Positions 1-7,481 of a DNA stretch of 46,637 nucleotides are shown here, one piece after another; position 1 is the first letter of the stretch; every line of letters starts with the position of its first letter. Position numbers and translations under genes: made by a program. The notes under the pieces were generated by a model, which was given only the letters and a program-made list of their open reading frames with translations, searched no databases and had not been told where the DNA came from. This stretch comes from Acidobacteria bacterium RIFCSPLOWO2_02_FULL_67_21. Its GTDB lineage: Bacteria > Acidobacteriota > Vicinamibacteria > Vicinamibacterales > UBA2999. The stretch is from positions 8,084-54,720 of the forward strand of contig MEKU01000079.1 of assembly GCA_001767195.1 (NCBI GenBank), given 5' to 3'.

Positions 1-58
1 TACGTAGTGCTCGGCTTCAGCCGAGCCACTGGCCGGGCTGAAGCCCGGCACTACGTAC
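1..58. repeat. REP-like twin palindrome (family R)
   Basis: Two copies of a palindromic unit face each other. Each begins TACGTAGTGC and continues into a GC-rich stem (CTCGGCTTCAGCCGAG in one, GCCGGGCTGAAGCCCGGC in the other). Further copies are at 6492-6555 (two half units), 9519-9545, 17580-17635, 31939-31984 and 32384-32429. The right edge overlaps the 3' end of the HIT gene and supplies its stop codon. No transposase is visible in the window, so mobility is inferred only from copy number and dispersal. Confidence 0.85.
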
Positions 59-548
59 GGGCATTTGCCAGCTTCGCGAAGATCGGCCGCAGCCGTGCGG
101 CGCTCGCCCCGAGGTCTTCGGGCAGCACCCGCATCTCGCCGACCACCGTCATGAAGTTGGTGTCGCCGCTCCAGCGCGGCACCACGTGCACGTGCAGATG
201 CTCGAGCACGCCGGCGCCCGCCGCCTTGCCGAGGTTCACGCCGACGTTGATGCCGTGCGGCCGGTACGCTTCGGTCAGCGCCGCCTCGGCGCGCTGCGTC
301 AGCACGGCGATCTCCTGCAGCTCCGCCTCGCGCAGGCCGCCGAAGGTGGCCACGTGGCGGTACGGCACCACCATGAGGTGCCCGTTGTTGTACGGGTACA
401 GGTTCAGGATGACGTAGCAGGCGCTCCCCTGGAACACGACCAGGGAGGCCGCCTCAGGCTGGGTCTCGAGGCAGAAGACGCAGCCGCCCGCGGTCGAGTC
501 GCCGCGCGTCACGTATTCGAGACGCCACGGCGACCAAAGACGCTCCAT
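51..548 (-). CDS. HIT family hydrolase (Ap4A phosphorylase/hydrolase-like)
   Basis: A 165-residue protein of the histidine triad superfamily, whose members hydrolyse or phosphorolyse nucleotidyl linkages such as Ap4A or AMP-lysine in the cytoplasm. The N-terminus MERLWSPWRLEYV and the CVFC pair near residue 25 are typical of the bacterial Ap4A-type branch. The triad is seen as HLHVHVVPRW near residues 118-127, preceded by NVGVNLGKAAGAG. The start is the first Met, and the length is normal. The last residues (NART) and the TAG stop lie in the REP-like repeat at 1-58, so the C-terminus appears to have been rewritten by the repeat. The family is secure; the exact substrate cannot be read from sequence. 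Confidence 0.9.
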   Translation of the reverse strand: MERLWSPWRLEYVTRGDSTAGGCVFCLETQPEAASLVVFQGSACYVILNLYPYNNGHLMVVPYRHVATFGGLREAELQEIAVLTQRAEAALTEAYRPHGINVGVNLGKAAGAGVLEHLHVHVVPRWSGDTNFMTVVGEMRVLPEDLGASAARLRPIFAKLANART

Positions 549-640
549 GCAATGCTCAATGCCGAATGCTCAATGCCCAATGCCCAACCGGAGTGCTCTT
601 TGATCATTGGGCCTCAAGCATTGTGCATTGGGCATTCTTG
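549..640. repeat. Inverted arms of 7-bp tandem units (AATGCYC)
   Basis: The left arm reads AATGCTC, AATGCCG, AATGCTC, AATGCCC, AATGCCC in direct tandem. The right arm carries the same units on the other strand (CATTGTGCATTGGGCATT). Transcribed RNA would form a long imperfect hairpin. It fills the gap between the HU stop codon and the HIT start codon on the minus strand. It may act as an intercistronic hairpin or terminator; no clear U-tract is visible. Confidence 0.75.
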
Positions 641-642
641 GA

Positions 643-1002
643 TTAAACGGCCGCGGAATCTGGAGACGGAATCGGCGGCGCCGGGCTCGGCGCCGGCGGG
701 GGCTCGGCCGCCTGACGGTTGATCAGGTCCTTGAGCTCCTTGCCCGGCTTGAAGTACGGCACCTTCTTCGGCGGCACGTCCACCTTGTCGCCCGTCTTCG
801 GGTTGCGCCCCTTGCGCGGCTCGCGCTTCCGCAGCCGGAAGCTGCCGAACCCCCGGAGCTCGATCTTCTCGCCCCGATGCAGCGCATCGATGATGCTCTT
901 GAAGACGGTGTCGACGATGACTTCGGAGTGCTTCTTGGTGAGCTCGGACACGCGCGAGACTTCCTCCACGAGCTCCGCCTTCGTCATGCTGCCGCCAGTC
1001 AT
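643..1002 (-). CDS. HU/IHF family nucleoid-associated protein
   Basis: A 119-residue DNA-bending protein of the HU/IHF family. It shows the dimerisation helices (MTKAELVEEVSRV through SIIDAL) followed by the DNA-binding arm (KIELRGFGSFRLRKREPRKG, RNPKTGDKVDVPPKKVPYFKPGKELK). The GRNP segment with the conserved proline at the arm tip is present. The chosen start (MTGGSM) has a strong Shine-Dalgarno, AGAAGGAGCACC, just upstream. An internal Met five codons later lacks one. The C-terminus has an unusual Pro/Ala-rich tail of about 22 residues (PPPAPSPAPPIPSP) beyond the HU fold. It lies downstream of rpsA on the same strand, a common rpsA-hup arrangement. HU versus IHF subunit cannot be settled here. 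Confidence 0.93.
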   Translation of the reverse strand: MTGGSMTKAELVEEVSRVSELTKKHSEVIVDTVFKSIIDALHRGEKIELRGFGSFRLRKREPRKGRNPKTGDKVDVPPKKVPYFKPGKELKDLINRQAAEPPPAPSPAPPIPSPDSAAV

Positions 1003-1010
1003 GGTGCTCC

Positions 1011-1100
1011 TTCTGGGCTTCAGGCTCCGGGCTTCAGGCTCTGGCCTGGCTGCAGACTGCGGGCGTCAGGCCATCGGCCGTTGGCCGCCTGACGCCTGAA
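1011..1100. repeat. Inverted arms of GGGCTTCAGGC units
   Basis: The left arm contains GGGCTTCAGGCTCC followed by a second GGGCTTCAGGCTC. The right arm is the reverse complement (GCCTGACGCCTGAAGCCC). The structure sits between the rpsA stop codon and the HU Shine-Dalgarno. The rpsA TAA directly abuts the first GGGCTTCAGGC on the minus strand. It may be a transcript-stabilising or terminating hairpin between the two genes. Confidence 0.7.
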
Positions 1101-1104
1101 GCCC

Positions 1105-2919
1105 TTACCTGTTCTTCAGATGATCCCCGAGCGTCACCGTCCCCGTGCCCTCGTTCGACTGGTACGTTTCCCAATCCGTCCGGTAGTCGTCCGACTTCAG
1201 CGCGCGGATGCTCAAGCCGATCTTCCGTTCCTGAGGGCTCAGCTTGATGATCTTCATCTGGTAGCTGTTCCCCACCTGCAGGTCGATCTTCTCGCCGCCG
1301 CTTTGAGAGCCGGCACCGCTTTGAGAGCCAGCACCGTGGGACTCGTCGAACTCCGACACGTGAATGAGCCCCTCGATCCCCTCGTCCAGCTCGACGAAGG
1401 CGCCGAAGTTCGTCATCCGCGTCACCTTGCCCTCGACGACGTCGCCGACGTGGTGGCGGCTGAAGAAGTCGTCCCAGATGTCGGTGGCCAGCTGCTTGAG
1501 GCCGAGCGACAGGCGCTGGTTCTCCGCATCGATGCTGAGCACCATCGCGTCAACGGTGTCGCCCTTCTTCAGGACCTCGGACGGATGCTTGACGCGCTTG
1601 CTCCAGGACATGTCCGAGATGTGAATGAGGCCGTCGATGTCCTCCTCGACCTCCACGAACGCACCGAACTCGGTGAGGTTGCGCACCTTGCCGGTGATCC
1701 GCGTGCCGACCGGGTATTTCCCGGCGAGGTCGTGCCAGGGGTTGCTCTCCACCTGCTTGAGGCCGAGCGAGATGCGCCGGGCCCCGGGATCGACCCCGAG
1801 CACCATCGCCTCGACGGTGTCCCCGACGTTGAGGATCTTGGAGGGATGCTTGACCCGCTTGCTCCACGACATTTCCGAGACGTGGATCAGCCCTTCGACG
1901 CCCGCCTCGAGCTCCACGAAGGCGCCGTAGTCGGTGACGCTCACGACCTTGCCGCTCATCCGCGCGCCCACCGGATACCGGTCCTGCACCGTGGACCAGG
2001 GGTCGGGGACGAGCTGCTTGTGGCCGAGCGAGACGCGTTCGGTCGACGGGTCGTACTTGAGGACGGTGACGTCGACCTCGTCGTTGACCTTGAAGAGCTC
2101 GGAGGGATGCCCGACGCGGCCCCACGACATGTCCGTGATGTGCAGCAGGCCGTCGATGCCGCCCAGGTCGATGAACGCGCCGTAGTCGGTGATGTTCTTG
2201 ACCGTGCCGCGGAGCACCTTGCCCTCCGCGAGCGTCTCGAGCGTCGTCTTCTTCTTTTCGGCGTTCTCCTCTTCGAGGAGCACCTTGCGCGAGAGCACGA
2301 TGTTGCCGCGCTTCTTGTTGACCTTGATCACGCGCATCCGGAGCTCCTGCCCCTTCAGCGCGTCGAGGTTGCGGACCGGCCGGACGTCGATCTGCGAGCC
2401 GGGAAGGAACGCGCGGACGCCGATGTCGACGGCCAGCCCCCCCTTGATGCGCTCGATGACGCGGCCGATGACCACCTTGCGTTCGGTGTAGGCCTTCTCG
2501 ACCTCGTCCCAGATCTTCATCTTCTCGGCCTTCTCGCGCGAGAGGACGATGTGACCTTCGCGATCCTCGGTGCGCTCGAGCAGCACGTCGACCATGTCGC
2601 CCGCCTGCACGGTGACCTGGCCGTGTTCGTCGAGGAATTCGCTGACCTGAACGAGACCTTCTGACTTGTAGCCGACGTCGATGATCACGTCGGTGTCGGT
2701 GACCTGGAGGACGGTGCCTTTGACGACCTCCCCTTCCGCCATGTTGCGGAAGCTGTCGTCGTAAATGCCGAGCATGGCCGCAAATTCCTGCGGGTCCATC
2801 TCCTCGTGGCGCATCGGCTTCACGACCGGGCCGGCCGTCTTGCCGGACCGCGTGCGGGCCGCTGCGCCGGGCTGGTCGGCTTTCTCGGCCGACGCCACCC
2901 CGTTGTCTACATTCGCCAT
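1105..2919 (-). CDS. rpsA: 30S ribosomal protein S1
   Basis: A 604-residue protein with about six S1 (OB-fold) repeats. Typical repeat signatures recur: GTVKNITDYGAFIDLGGIDG, GLLHITDMSW, GLIHVSEMSWSKRVKHPSK, GKVRNLTEFGAFVEVEEDID, and GKVTRMTNFGAFVELDEGIE. S1 binds mRNA leaders and helps 30S initiation. The first about 40 residues are an Ala/Lys-rich non-conserved leader before MRHEEMDPQEFAAML. In the last S1 repeat there is an 18-bp direct duplication (around 1306-1341) encoding GAGSQSGAGSQSGGE. This is an insertion between ESH and KIDLQVG in a loop and is unlikely to abolish the fold. The length slightly exceeds the usual 550-580. The HU gene follows on the same strand. Confidence 0.97.
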   Translation of the reverse strand: MANVDNGVASAEKADQPGAAARTRSGKTAGPVVKPMRHEEMDPQEFAAMLGIYDDSFRNMAEGEVVKGTVLQVTDTDVIIDVGYKSEGLVQVSEFLDEHGQVTVQAGDMVDVLLERTEDREGHIVLSREKAEKMKIWDEVEKAYTERKVVIGRVIERIKGGLAVDIGVRAFLPGSQIDVRPVRNLDALKGQELRMRVIKVNKKRGNIVLSRKVLLEEENAEKKKTTLETLAEGKVLRGTVKNITDYGAFIDLGGIDGLLHITDMSWGRVGHPSELFKVNDEVDVTVLKYDPSTERVSLGHKQLVPDPWSTVQDRYPVGARMSGKVVSVTDYGAFVELEAGVEGLIHVSEMSWSKRVKHPSKILNVGDTVEAMVLGVDPGARRISLGLKQVESNPWHDLAGKYPVGTRITGKVRNLTEFGAFVEVEEDIDGLIHISDMSWSKRVKHPSEVLKKGDTVDAMVLSIDAENQRLSLGLKQLATDIWDDFFSRHHVGDVVEGKVTRMTNFGAFVELDEGIEGLIHVSEFDESHGAGSQSGAGSQSGGEKIDLQVGNSYQMKIIKLSPQERKIGLSIRALKSDDYRTDWETYQSNEGTGTVTLGDHLKNR

Positions 2920-3187
2920 TCCGTGCGAGTCCTCCTTCGTCGTCAGTCTGCCGGTTTCTGTTGCGGGGACCGGCCCCCCGCGGCTATAACAGCGCTTGGG
3001 AGTTGCTGGGTAGCTGGTCGCTGTGTTGCAAGTGGATTCGTTGGTACGCGCGACAGGGGCCCCAAGGCCACCTGACCGCGGAGCCCACCCAGCTACCTAC
3101 TGCGAGCAGTTGCCATTCGCCGATAAGACATAGAGACTACGTGACTTATCGGGAACTGTCAAGGTAACTTGACGAAAGGATGAGGTG

Positions 3188-3874
3188 ATGGCCAAACGCA
3201 AGGCAGCCCGCGCCGCCGCTAAAGCTTCGGCGAGGTCTCGCCGGAGCGCGAAGCGCGGAGGCGGTCGTGCAGCCGGAGGCAAGAAGACGGTCGCCAGGGG
3301 CGCCCGCAAGGCCAGGAAGAAGAGCCCTTCGCGCAGGGCGGCTTCGCGGCCGCAGGCCCGCGCGCGGAAGGCGGCGGCCCGAAAGGCCCCGCCAAAGCGG
3401 ACCCGAACCGCCGCGAAGGGCCGCCTCCGCACGGCTCCGGCGGGCCGCCTTCGCGGCGCTTCGGCGAGCCACGCGAGGAAGGTGCCGGCCCTCAACCGGG
3501 AGCGCCGCACCGTCCGCGAAGAGGAGATGGTCCCGAGCCCGCCCTCGTCGCTGGATCTCGATCGCTCGGCATCCGCCGTGCGCAGCGGCCGGCGCGAGCT
3601 GCACGAGCGCCTCGCTCAGCATAACGAAACAAGCCCAGCCCTGACCGGCGGCGACATCGACGCCGACTGGGAGTCGGCGTACAGCTCCGGCGACGAGGCG
3701 CCGGGCGGCGACAACCCGACCCCCGACCAGGACATCGTCGACGACATCGGCAAGGCGGTCGGTGTGCAGTACGAGGACAACGAGGAGCTGAAGGGCGAGA
3801 CGAAGATCAAGGAGCGCGACAAGAAGCGGTGGGAGCTCGACCCGGCGTCGTCGGAGGACTATAACGACCGGTGA
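3188..3874 (+). CDS. DUF6335-type protein with histone H1-like basic N-terminal tail
   Basis: 228 residues in two contrasting halves. Residues 1 to about 110 are a Lys/Arg/Ala-rich low-complexity tail (AKRKAARAAAKASARSRRS and similar), resembling bacterial histone H1-like or SWIB-associated nucleoid tails. Residues about 125-228 are acidic and match what I know of DUF6335: TGGDIDADWESAYSSGDE, NPTPDQDIVDDIGKAVGV, and a basic-acidic end KKRWELDPASSEDY. The start ATG at 3188 follows AAAGGATGAGGTG. The pairing of a DNA-binding-like tail with an acidic domain suggests nucleoid or nucleic-acid association, but the function is unknown. It is on the plus strand between minus-strand rpsA and cmk, and its stop abuts the inverted repeat at 3873-3945. 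Confidence 0.75.
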   Translation: MAKRKAARAAAKASARSRRSAKRGGGRAAGGKKTVARGARKARKKSPSRRAASRPQARARKAAARKAPPKRTRTAAKGRLRTAPAGRLRGASASHARKVPALNRERRTVREEEMVPSPPSSLDLDRSASAVRSGRRELHERLAQHNETSPALTGGDIDADWESAYSSGDEAPGGDNPTPDQDIVDDIGKAVGVQYEDNEELKGETKIKERDKKRWELDPASSEDYNDR

Positions 3875-3945
3875 ATTGACGGATTGACGGATTGACGAAT
3901 TGAATGGGGCAATCAAATTCGTCAATTCGTCAATCCGTCAATTTA
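3873..3945. repeat. Inverted arms of 8-bp units (GATTGACG) between convergent genes
   Basis: The left arm is GAATTGACG GATTGACG GATTGACG AATTGAA. The right arm is its reverse complement (CAAATTCGTCAATTCGTC, AATCCGTCAATTTA). The structure lies between two convergent genes, the DUF6335 gene and cmk. The cmk stop TGA is part of a TGACGG unit of the right arm. The position fits a bidirectional terminator. Confidence 0.8.
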
Positions 3946-4597
3946 GTTTCTCCTTCACCAGTTTCATTATCGTGTCGACGACAGCCTGAATCGGCATCGC
4001 GGTGGTGTCGATGCGCACGGCGTCGGCGGCAACGGTCAGGGGCGAGACGGCGCGCGTCGTGTCCGACTTGTCGCGCGCCTCGATGGCTTCCGCCACGGCG
4101 GCCTGCCCGGCCTGGCCGCCGCTGTGCGCGGGATCCGAGGCCCGGCGGCGCGCGCGCTCCTCCGCCGAGGCATCCAGATAAATCTTCACGTCGGCATCGG
4201 GGAACACGACGGTCCCGATGTCGCGTCCTTCCATCACGACGCCGCCCTGACGGCCGATGCGGCGCTGACGCGCCACCAGCACCTCGCGCACCTGCGGCAG
4301 CCGCGCCACCGAGGCGGCCGCCTTGTCGGCCTCCGGCGTGCGAATGGCGCGAGTGACATCGAGTCCGTCGATTGACACTACGCCGCCGTCGACCGTGATC
4401 TCCGCGCGGCCGGCCAGCTCCGCCACCGCGCGCTCGTCATCGAGCGCGAGGCCGTCGCGGACGGCCTCGAGCGCCACCGCGCGATACATCGCGCCGGTGT
4501 CGATGTGACGGTAGCCGAGATGCTGCGAGACGGTGCGGGCGACGGTGCCCTTGCCGGCACCGGAGGGGCCGTCGATCGCGATGATCAACTTCTTCAT
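3938..4597 (-). CDS. cmk: Cytidylate kinase
   Basis: 219 residues, the normal size for CMP kinase, which converts (d)CMP to (d)CDP with ATP in pyrimidine salvage. The P-loop GPSGAGKGTVAR is near residues 9-20. The CMP-binding signature GYRHIDTGAMYRAVAL follows at about 34-49. VVMEGRDIGTVVFPDADVKIYLDASAEERARRR covers the lid and catalytic region. The start is MKKLIIAIDG; an in-frame extension upstream lies in the repeat at 4598-4686 and is discounted. The stop codon is provided by the TGACGG repeat unit. cmk next to rpsA and rluB is a classical bacterial neighbourhood. Confidence 0.96.
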   Translation of the reverse strand: MKKLIIAIDGPSGAGKGTVARTVSQHLGYRHIDTGAMYRAVALEAVRDGLALDDERAVAELAGRAEITVDGGVVSIDGLDVTRAIRTPEADKAAASVARLPQVREVLVARQRRIGRQGGVVMEGRDIGTVVFPDADVKIYLDASAEERARRRASDPAHSGGQAGQAAVAEAIEARDKSDTTRAVSPLTVAADAVRIDTTAMPIQAVVDTIMKLVKEKLN

Positions 4598-4686
4598 AAC
4601 CACGAAGGCCACGAAGAGATCGAAGAGCACGAAGACTCCCTTTCCTATTCGTGAGCTTCGCGATCTTCGTGAACTTCGTGGTTCAA
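4598..4686. repeat. Inverted arms of 9-bp CACGAAGNN units (family C)
   Basis: The left arm reads ACCACGAAGGCCACGAAGAG and the right arm ends GATCTTCGTGAACTTCGTGG, its approximate reverse complement. Related copies are at 5872-5962 and 28030-28117. This one fills the gap between the divergent start codons of cmk and the alpha/beta hydrolase. It therefore sits in a 5' region, where it cannot be a simple terminator. Confidence 0.8.
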
Positions 4687-4710
4687 CGCCGATGTTAACA
4701 TGCGGGACGA

Positions 4711-5874
4711 ATGCGATTCGGGCGTCTCATCGTCCTTCTCGTCATCGCTGTCGTCATCGCGGCGATCGCGTACCTTGCGGGTCCGTACGTCCGGGCGGCG
4801 TCGCTCTTCGTGCGGGTCGGGAACGTCGGCGGCCCGACAGAGGCGCTTGCCCGGTGGACGGCGCGCGGCGTCACCCTGATGGCGCCGCACGACGTGCCCA
4901 CGCGCCAGGGCAACGTCCAGGCGCAGTTCTATCGGCCCGACGGACGCGTGCGCCGGACGGTGCTGCTGGTCCCCGGTGTCCACTCGATGGGGATCACCGA
5001 ACCGCGGCTCACGGCGCTGGCGCACGACCTTGCCGGCAGCGGCATTGCGGTCATGGCCCTGGCACTGCCCGACCTGATGGACTATCAGATCACGGCCCGC
5101 TCTGCCGACGTCATCGAGGACGCGGTCGCGTGGATGGCGACGCAGCCGGACCTGGCGCCCGACGGCCGCATCGGGGTCGTGGGAATCAGCTTTGCCGGCG
5201 GGCTGTCGATCGTCGCGGCCGGCCGTCCTGCCATCAGAGACAAGGTCGCCTACGTCGTTTCGTTCGGCGGCCATGGCGATCTGAGCCGCGTGCTGCGGTA
5301 CCTGGCGACCGGCGAGGCGATCCAGGCGCCGGGCGTCAGGACGACGCCGCCGCACGACTACGGGGTGGCGGTCATCACCTACGCGGCCGCCGACCGCCTC
5401 GTGCCGCCCGAGCAGGTGGCGCCGCTGCGCGCGGGCATCCGCACGTTCCTGCTCGCCTCGCAGCTGACGCTCGTGAACATGGATCAGGCCACCGCCACCT
5501 TCGCCAGGGCGCGTGAGATGGCAAAGCCGCTGCCGGAGCCGGCCGTCACGTATCTCACCTACGTCAACGACCGGAACGTGAAGGCGCTGGGGCCGCGGCT
5601 GGTGCCGCACCTCGAGCTCGCCGCTGACCCGGCCGCATCACCCGAGCGCGCGCCGTCGGTGCCGGCCGCGCCCGTCTTCCTGCTGCACGGCGACGGCGAC
5701 ACCGTGATTCCGACGGCGGAGTCGGTCGTGCTCGCCGGCTACCTGCAGTCGCAGCGCGTCGACGTCCACCTGCTCGTCAGCTCGATCATCACGCACGCCG
5801 AGCTGGATCGATCCGCTGCCGCCGCGGAGATGTGGCGGCTCATTGAGTTCTGGGCCGACGTGCTCAAGCGATAA
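4711..5874 (+). CDS. Membrane-anchored or exported alpha/beta hydrolase
   Basis: 387 residues. An N-terminal hydrophobic segment (about residues 5-22) looks like a signal anchor without a clear cleavage box. The alpha/beta hydrolase core shows LLVPGVHSMG (oxyanion region, about 85-94), the nucleophile elbow GISFAGG with Ser160, an acid in HGDGDTVIP (Asp330) and a late histidine in ITHAELD (His362). This order is the canonical Ser-Asp-His triad. The substrate is unknown; the family includes dienelactone-hydrolase-like and esterase enzymes. It is transcribed away from cmk, and its TAA stop is the first triplet of TAAACCACGAAG in the following repeat. Confidence 0.75.
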   Translation: MRFGRLIVLLVIAVVIAAIAYLAGPYVRAASLFVRVGNVGGPTEALARWTARGVTLMAPHDVPTRQGNVQAQFYRPDGRVRRTVLLVPGVHSMGITEPRLTALAHDLAGSGIAVMALALPDLMDYQITARSADVIEDAVAWMATQPDLAPDGRIGVVGISFAGGLSIVAAGRPAIRDKVAYVVSFGGHGDLSRVLRYLATGEAIQAPGVRTTPPHDYGVAVITYAAADRLVPPEQVAPLRAGIRTFLLASQLTLVNMDQATATFARAREMAKPLPEPAVTYLTYVNDRNVKALGPRLVPHLELAADPAASPERAPSVPAAPVFLLHGDGDTVIPTAESVVLAGYLQSQRVDVHLLVSSIITHAELDRSAAAAEMWRLIEFWADVLKR

Positions 5875-5962
5875 ACCACGAAGATCACGAAGATCGCGAA
5901 GGGCACGAATGAGTTCTAATGTCTTCGTGGTCTTCGCCACCTTCGTGGCCTTCGTGGTTTTC
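5872..5962. repeat. Inverted arms of 9-bp CACGAAGNN units (family C)
   Basis: The left arm is AACCACGAAGATCACGAAG followed by ATCGCGAAGGGCACGAA. The right arm is GTCTTCGTGGTC, CACCTTCGTGGCC and TTCGTGG. The left edge contains the hydrolase stop TAA and the right edge ends two bases before the rluB start codon. It therefore spans the whole intergenic gap. Confidence 0.8.
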
Positions 5963-5964
5963 TG

Positions 5965-6798
5965 ATGCAGCAGCGGCTTCAGAAAATCCTCTCTCACGCC
6001 GGCATCGCGTCACGCCGCGCGGCTGAGAAGCTGATGGCCGAAGGCCGGGTCACGGTCAATGGCACGACCGTACGCGAGATGGGCACGAAGGCCGACCCTG
6101 CCGTCGACGACATCCGGGTCGACGGACGCCGCATCAAGGGCGCCGAGCGGCTCCGCTACATCCTGCTGAACAAGCCGGCCGGCTACGTCAGCACGCGGTC
6201 CGATCCGCAGCGCCGGCCGACCGTGCTCGATCTGCTGCGCGGCGTCCGCGAGTATGTCTATCCCGCCGGACGGCTGGACTACGACACGGAGGGCCTGCTG
6301 CTGCTCACCAATGACGGCGATCTGGCCGCGAGGCTGACGCACCCCCGGCATGGCGTCGAGCGCACGTATGAGGCGCACGTCGCCGGCATGCCGGACGCGC
6401 GCGCGCTCGAGCGGCTGCGCACAGGTATTCCGCTCGACGGCCGCCGCACGCTGCCCGCGGACGTCGAACTGCTCAACAAGAGCCGTTCGGGTCCGGCTAA
6501 AGCCGGACACTACGTACAGAAGCGTTCGGGCCCGGCTAAAGCCGGGCACTACGTACAGAGAGATGGCGTCCTGCGGCTGACGATTCGCGAGGGACGCAAC
6601 CATCAGGTGCGCCGCATGTGCGAGGCCGTGGGCCACCCGGTGCGCGCCCTGCGGCGTGTCCGCATCGGCCCGCTCGCCGACCGGCCGCTGAAGCCGGGAC
6701 AGTGGCGGGAGCTCACGGAGAAGGAGGTCAGGGACCTGAAGGCGGCGGCAAGTCGTCTTCGCCGTCGCCGAGCGGCAGCATCTCCTCGCGGGGCGTGA
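5965..6798 (+). CDS. rluB: 23S rRNA pseudouridine synthase, RluB/RsuA family
   Basis: 277 residues. An S4 RNA-binding domain (about 1-60: LQKILSHAGIASRRAAEKL, VTVNG) is followed by the RsuA/RluB catalytic domain. The catalytic motif is GRLDYDTEGLLLLTNDGDLA (catalytic Asp about residue 100), with LNKPAGYVST before it and EGRNHQVRRMCEAVGHPV after it. In E. coli, RluB makes pseudouridine 2605 in 23S rRNA. The protein carries an in-frame insertion at about residues 173-200 made of two REP-like units reading SGPAKAGHYVQ twice. The 3' end overlaps the convergent scpB gene by 71 bp. The next-door scpA/scpB pair supports the RluB assignment. Confidence 0.92.
   Translation: MQQRLQKILSHAGIASRRAAEKLMAEGRVTVNGTTVREMGTKADPAVDDIRVDGRRIKGAERLRYILLNKPAGYVSTRSDPQRRPTVLDLLRGVREYVYPAGRLDYDTEGLLLLTNDGDLAARLTHPRHGVERTYEAHVAGMPDARALERLRTGIPLDGRRTLPADVELLNKSRSGPAKAGHYVQKRSGPAKAGHYVQRDGVLRLTIREGRNHQVRRMCEAVGHPVRALRRVRIGPLADRPLKPGQWRELTEKEVRDLKAAASRLRRRRAAASPRGA
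6480..6562. repeat. Two tandem REP-like half units inside rluB
   Basis: The units TCCGGCTAAAGCCGGACAC and CCCGGCTAAAGCCGGGCAC, each followed by TACGTACAGA, lie 39 bp apart in direct orientation. Because 39 is a multiple of three the reading frame is kept, and each contributes SGPAKAGHYVQ to the protein. They belong to the same family as the element at 1-58. Confidence 0.85.
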
Positions 6799-7378
6799 CT
6801 TCCGTGAGGCCCGCCGGCGGGTCGAAGCCGAGCGCTTCGGCCATGTCCTCGACCTTCGGCAGATCGTGCAGGTCGTTCAGGCCGAACCGGATCAGAAACT
6901 CCTTCGTCGTCGCATACAGAAACGGGCGGCCGACGACGTTCTTGCGGCCGACGATCTTGATGAGATGCCGCTCGAGGAGCGTGGAGAGGACGCCGGACGT
7001 GTTCACGCCGCGAATCTCGGAAATCTCGAGCGCCGTGATCGGCTGCTTGTAGGCGATGACCGCCAGCGTCTCGAGCGACTGCACCGTGAGCTTCTGGATC
7101 GACCGCTCGTGGAACAGCCGGCGCACCCACTCGTGCAGCTCGGGCCGCGTCACGATCTGATAGCCGCCGGCGACCTCGACGAACTGGAGGCCGGGGCGCT
7201 GGTCGTAGTCAGCCCGAAGGGCCTGCACGGCGGCCGTCACGTCTTCGGCCGGTTCATCGGCCAGCAGCTTGAAGAGCATCCTGGGCGTAATCGGCTCGGG
7301 CGAGGCAAAGATGAGCGCTTCCACGATCGCCTTGAGCTCGGCCGATGCCGTACCGACTGTCTGAGTCTCGTCTGACAT
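6728..7378 (-). CDS. scpB: Segregation and condensation protein B
   Basis: 216 residues, a winged-helix protein that bridges the ScpA kleisin and the SMC heads during chromosome segregation. The two wHTH regions are visible: LKAIVEALIFASPEPIT at the N-terminus, and the conserved stretch LSRAALETLAV-like IQKLTVQSLETLAVIAYKQP followed by EISEIRGVNTSGVLSTLLER, HLIKIVGRKNVVGRPFLYAT and FLIRFGLNDLHDLP. The start MSDETQTVG was chosen over an upstream Met that lies in the 9-bp repeat region. The C-terminus runs into the 3' end of the convergent rluB. It lies downstream of scpA on the same strand. Confidence 0.95.
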   Translation of the reverse strand: MSDETQTVGTASAELKAIVEALIFASPEPITPRMLFKLLADEPAEDVTAAVQALRADYDQRPGLQFVEVAGGYQIVTRPELHEWVRRLFHERSIQKLTVQSLETLAVIAYKQPITALEISEIRGVNTSGVLSTLLERHLIKIVGRKNVVGRPFLYATTKEFLIRFGLNDLHDLPKVEDMAEALGFDPPAGLTEVTPREEMLPLGDGEDDLPPPSGP

Positions 7379-7390
7379 ACGCCTCAACGG

Positions 7391-7466
7391 GCCACGGAGG
7401 CACAGAGACACAGAGACAAGCTACATATGGGGTCTTCTCTGTGCCTCTGTGTCTCTGTGGCTTGTA
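7391..7466. repeat. Inverted arms of 9-bp CACAGAGAC units
   Basis: The left arm is CCACGGAGGCACAGAGACAC followed by AGAGACAAG. The right arm is CTTCTCTGTGCCTCTGTG followed by TCTCTGTGGCTTG. It lies between scpA (7482-8279) and the scpB start at 7378, so it would form a hairpin in the scpA-scpB transcript. A second copy is at 9430-9502. Confidence 0.8.
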
Positions 7467-7481
7467 AGTGGGTGAACATCG

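Noticed and set aside
549-640. Possible CRISPR array
   Set aside because: Units are 7 bp with no spacers and are arranged as inverted arms. No cas gene is nearby.
1120-2664. Long open frame of 514 codons on the plus strand opposite rpsA
   Set aside because: It is the antisense of S1, rich in Arg/His/Asp without any recognisable domain. Such frames are common in high-GC DNA.
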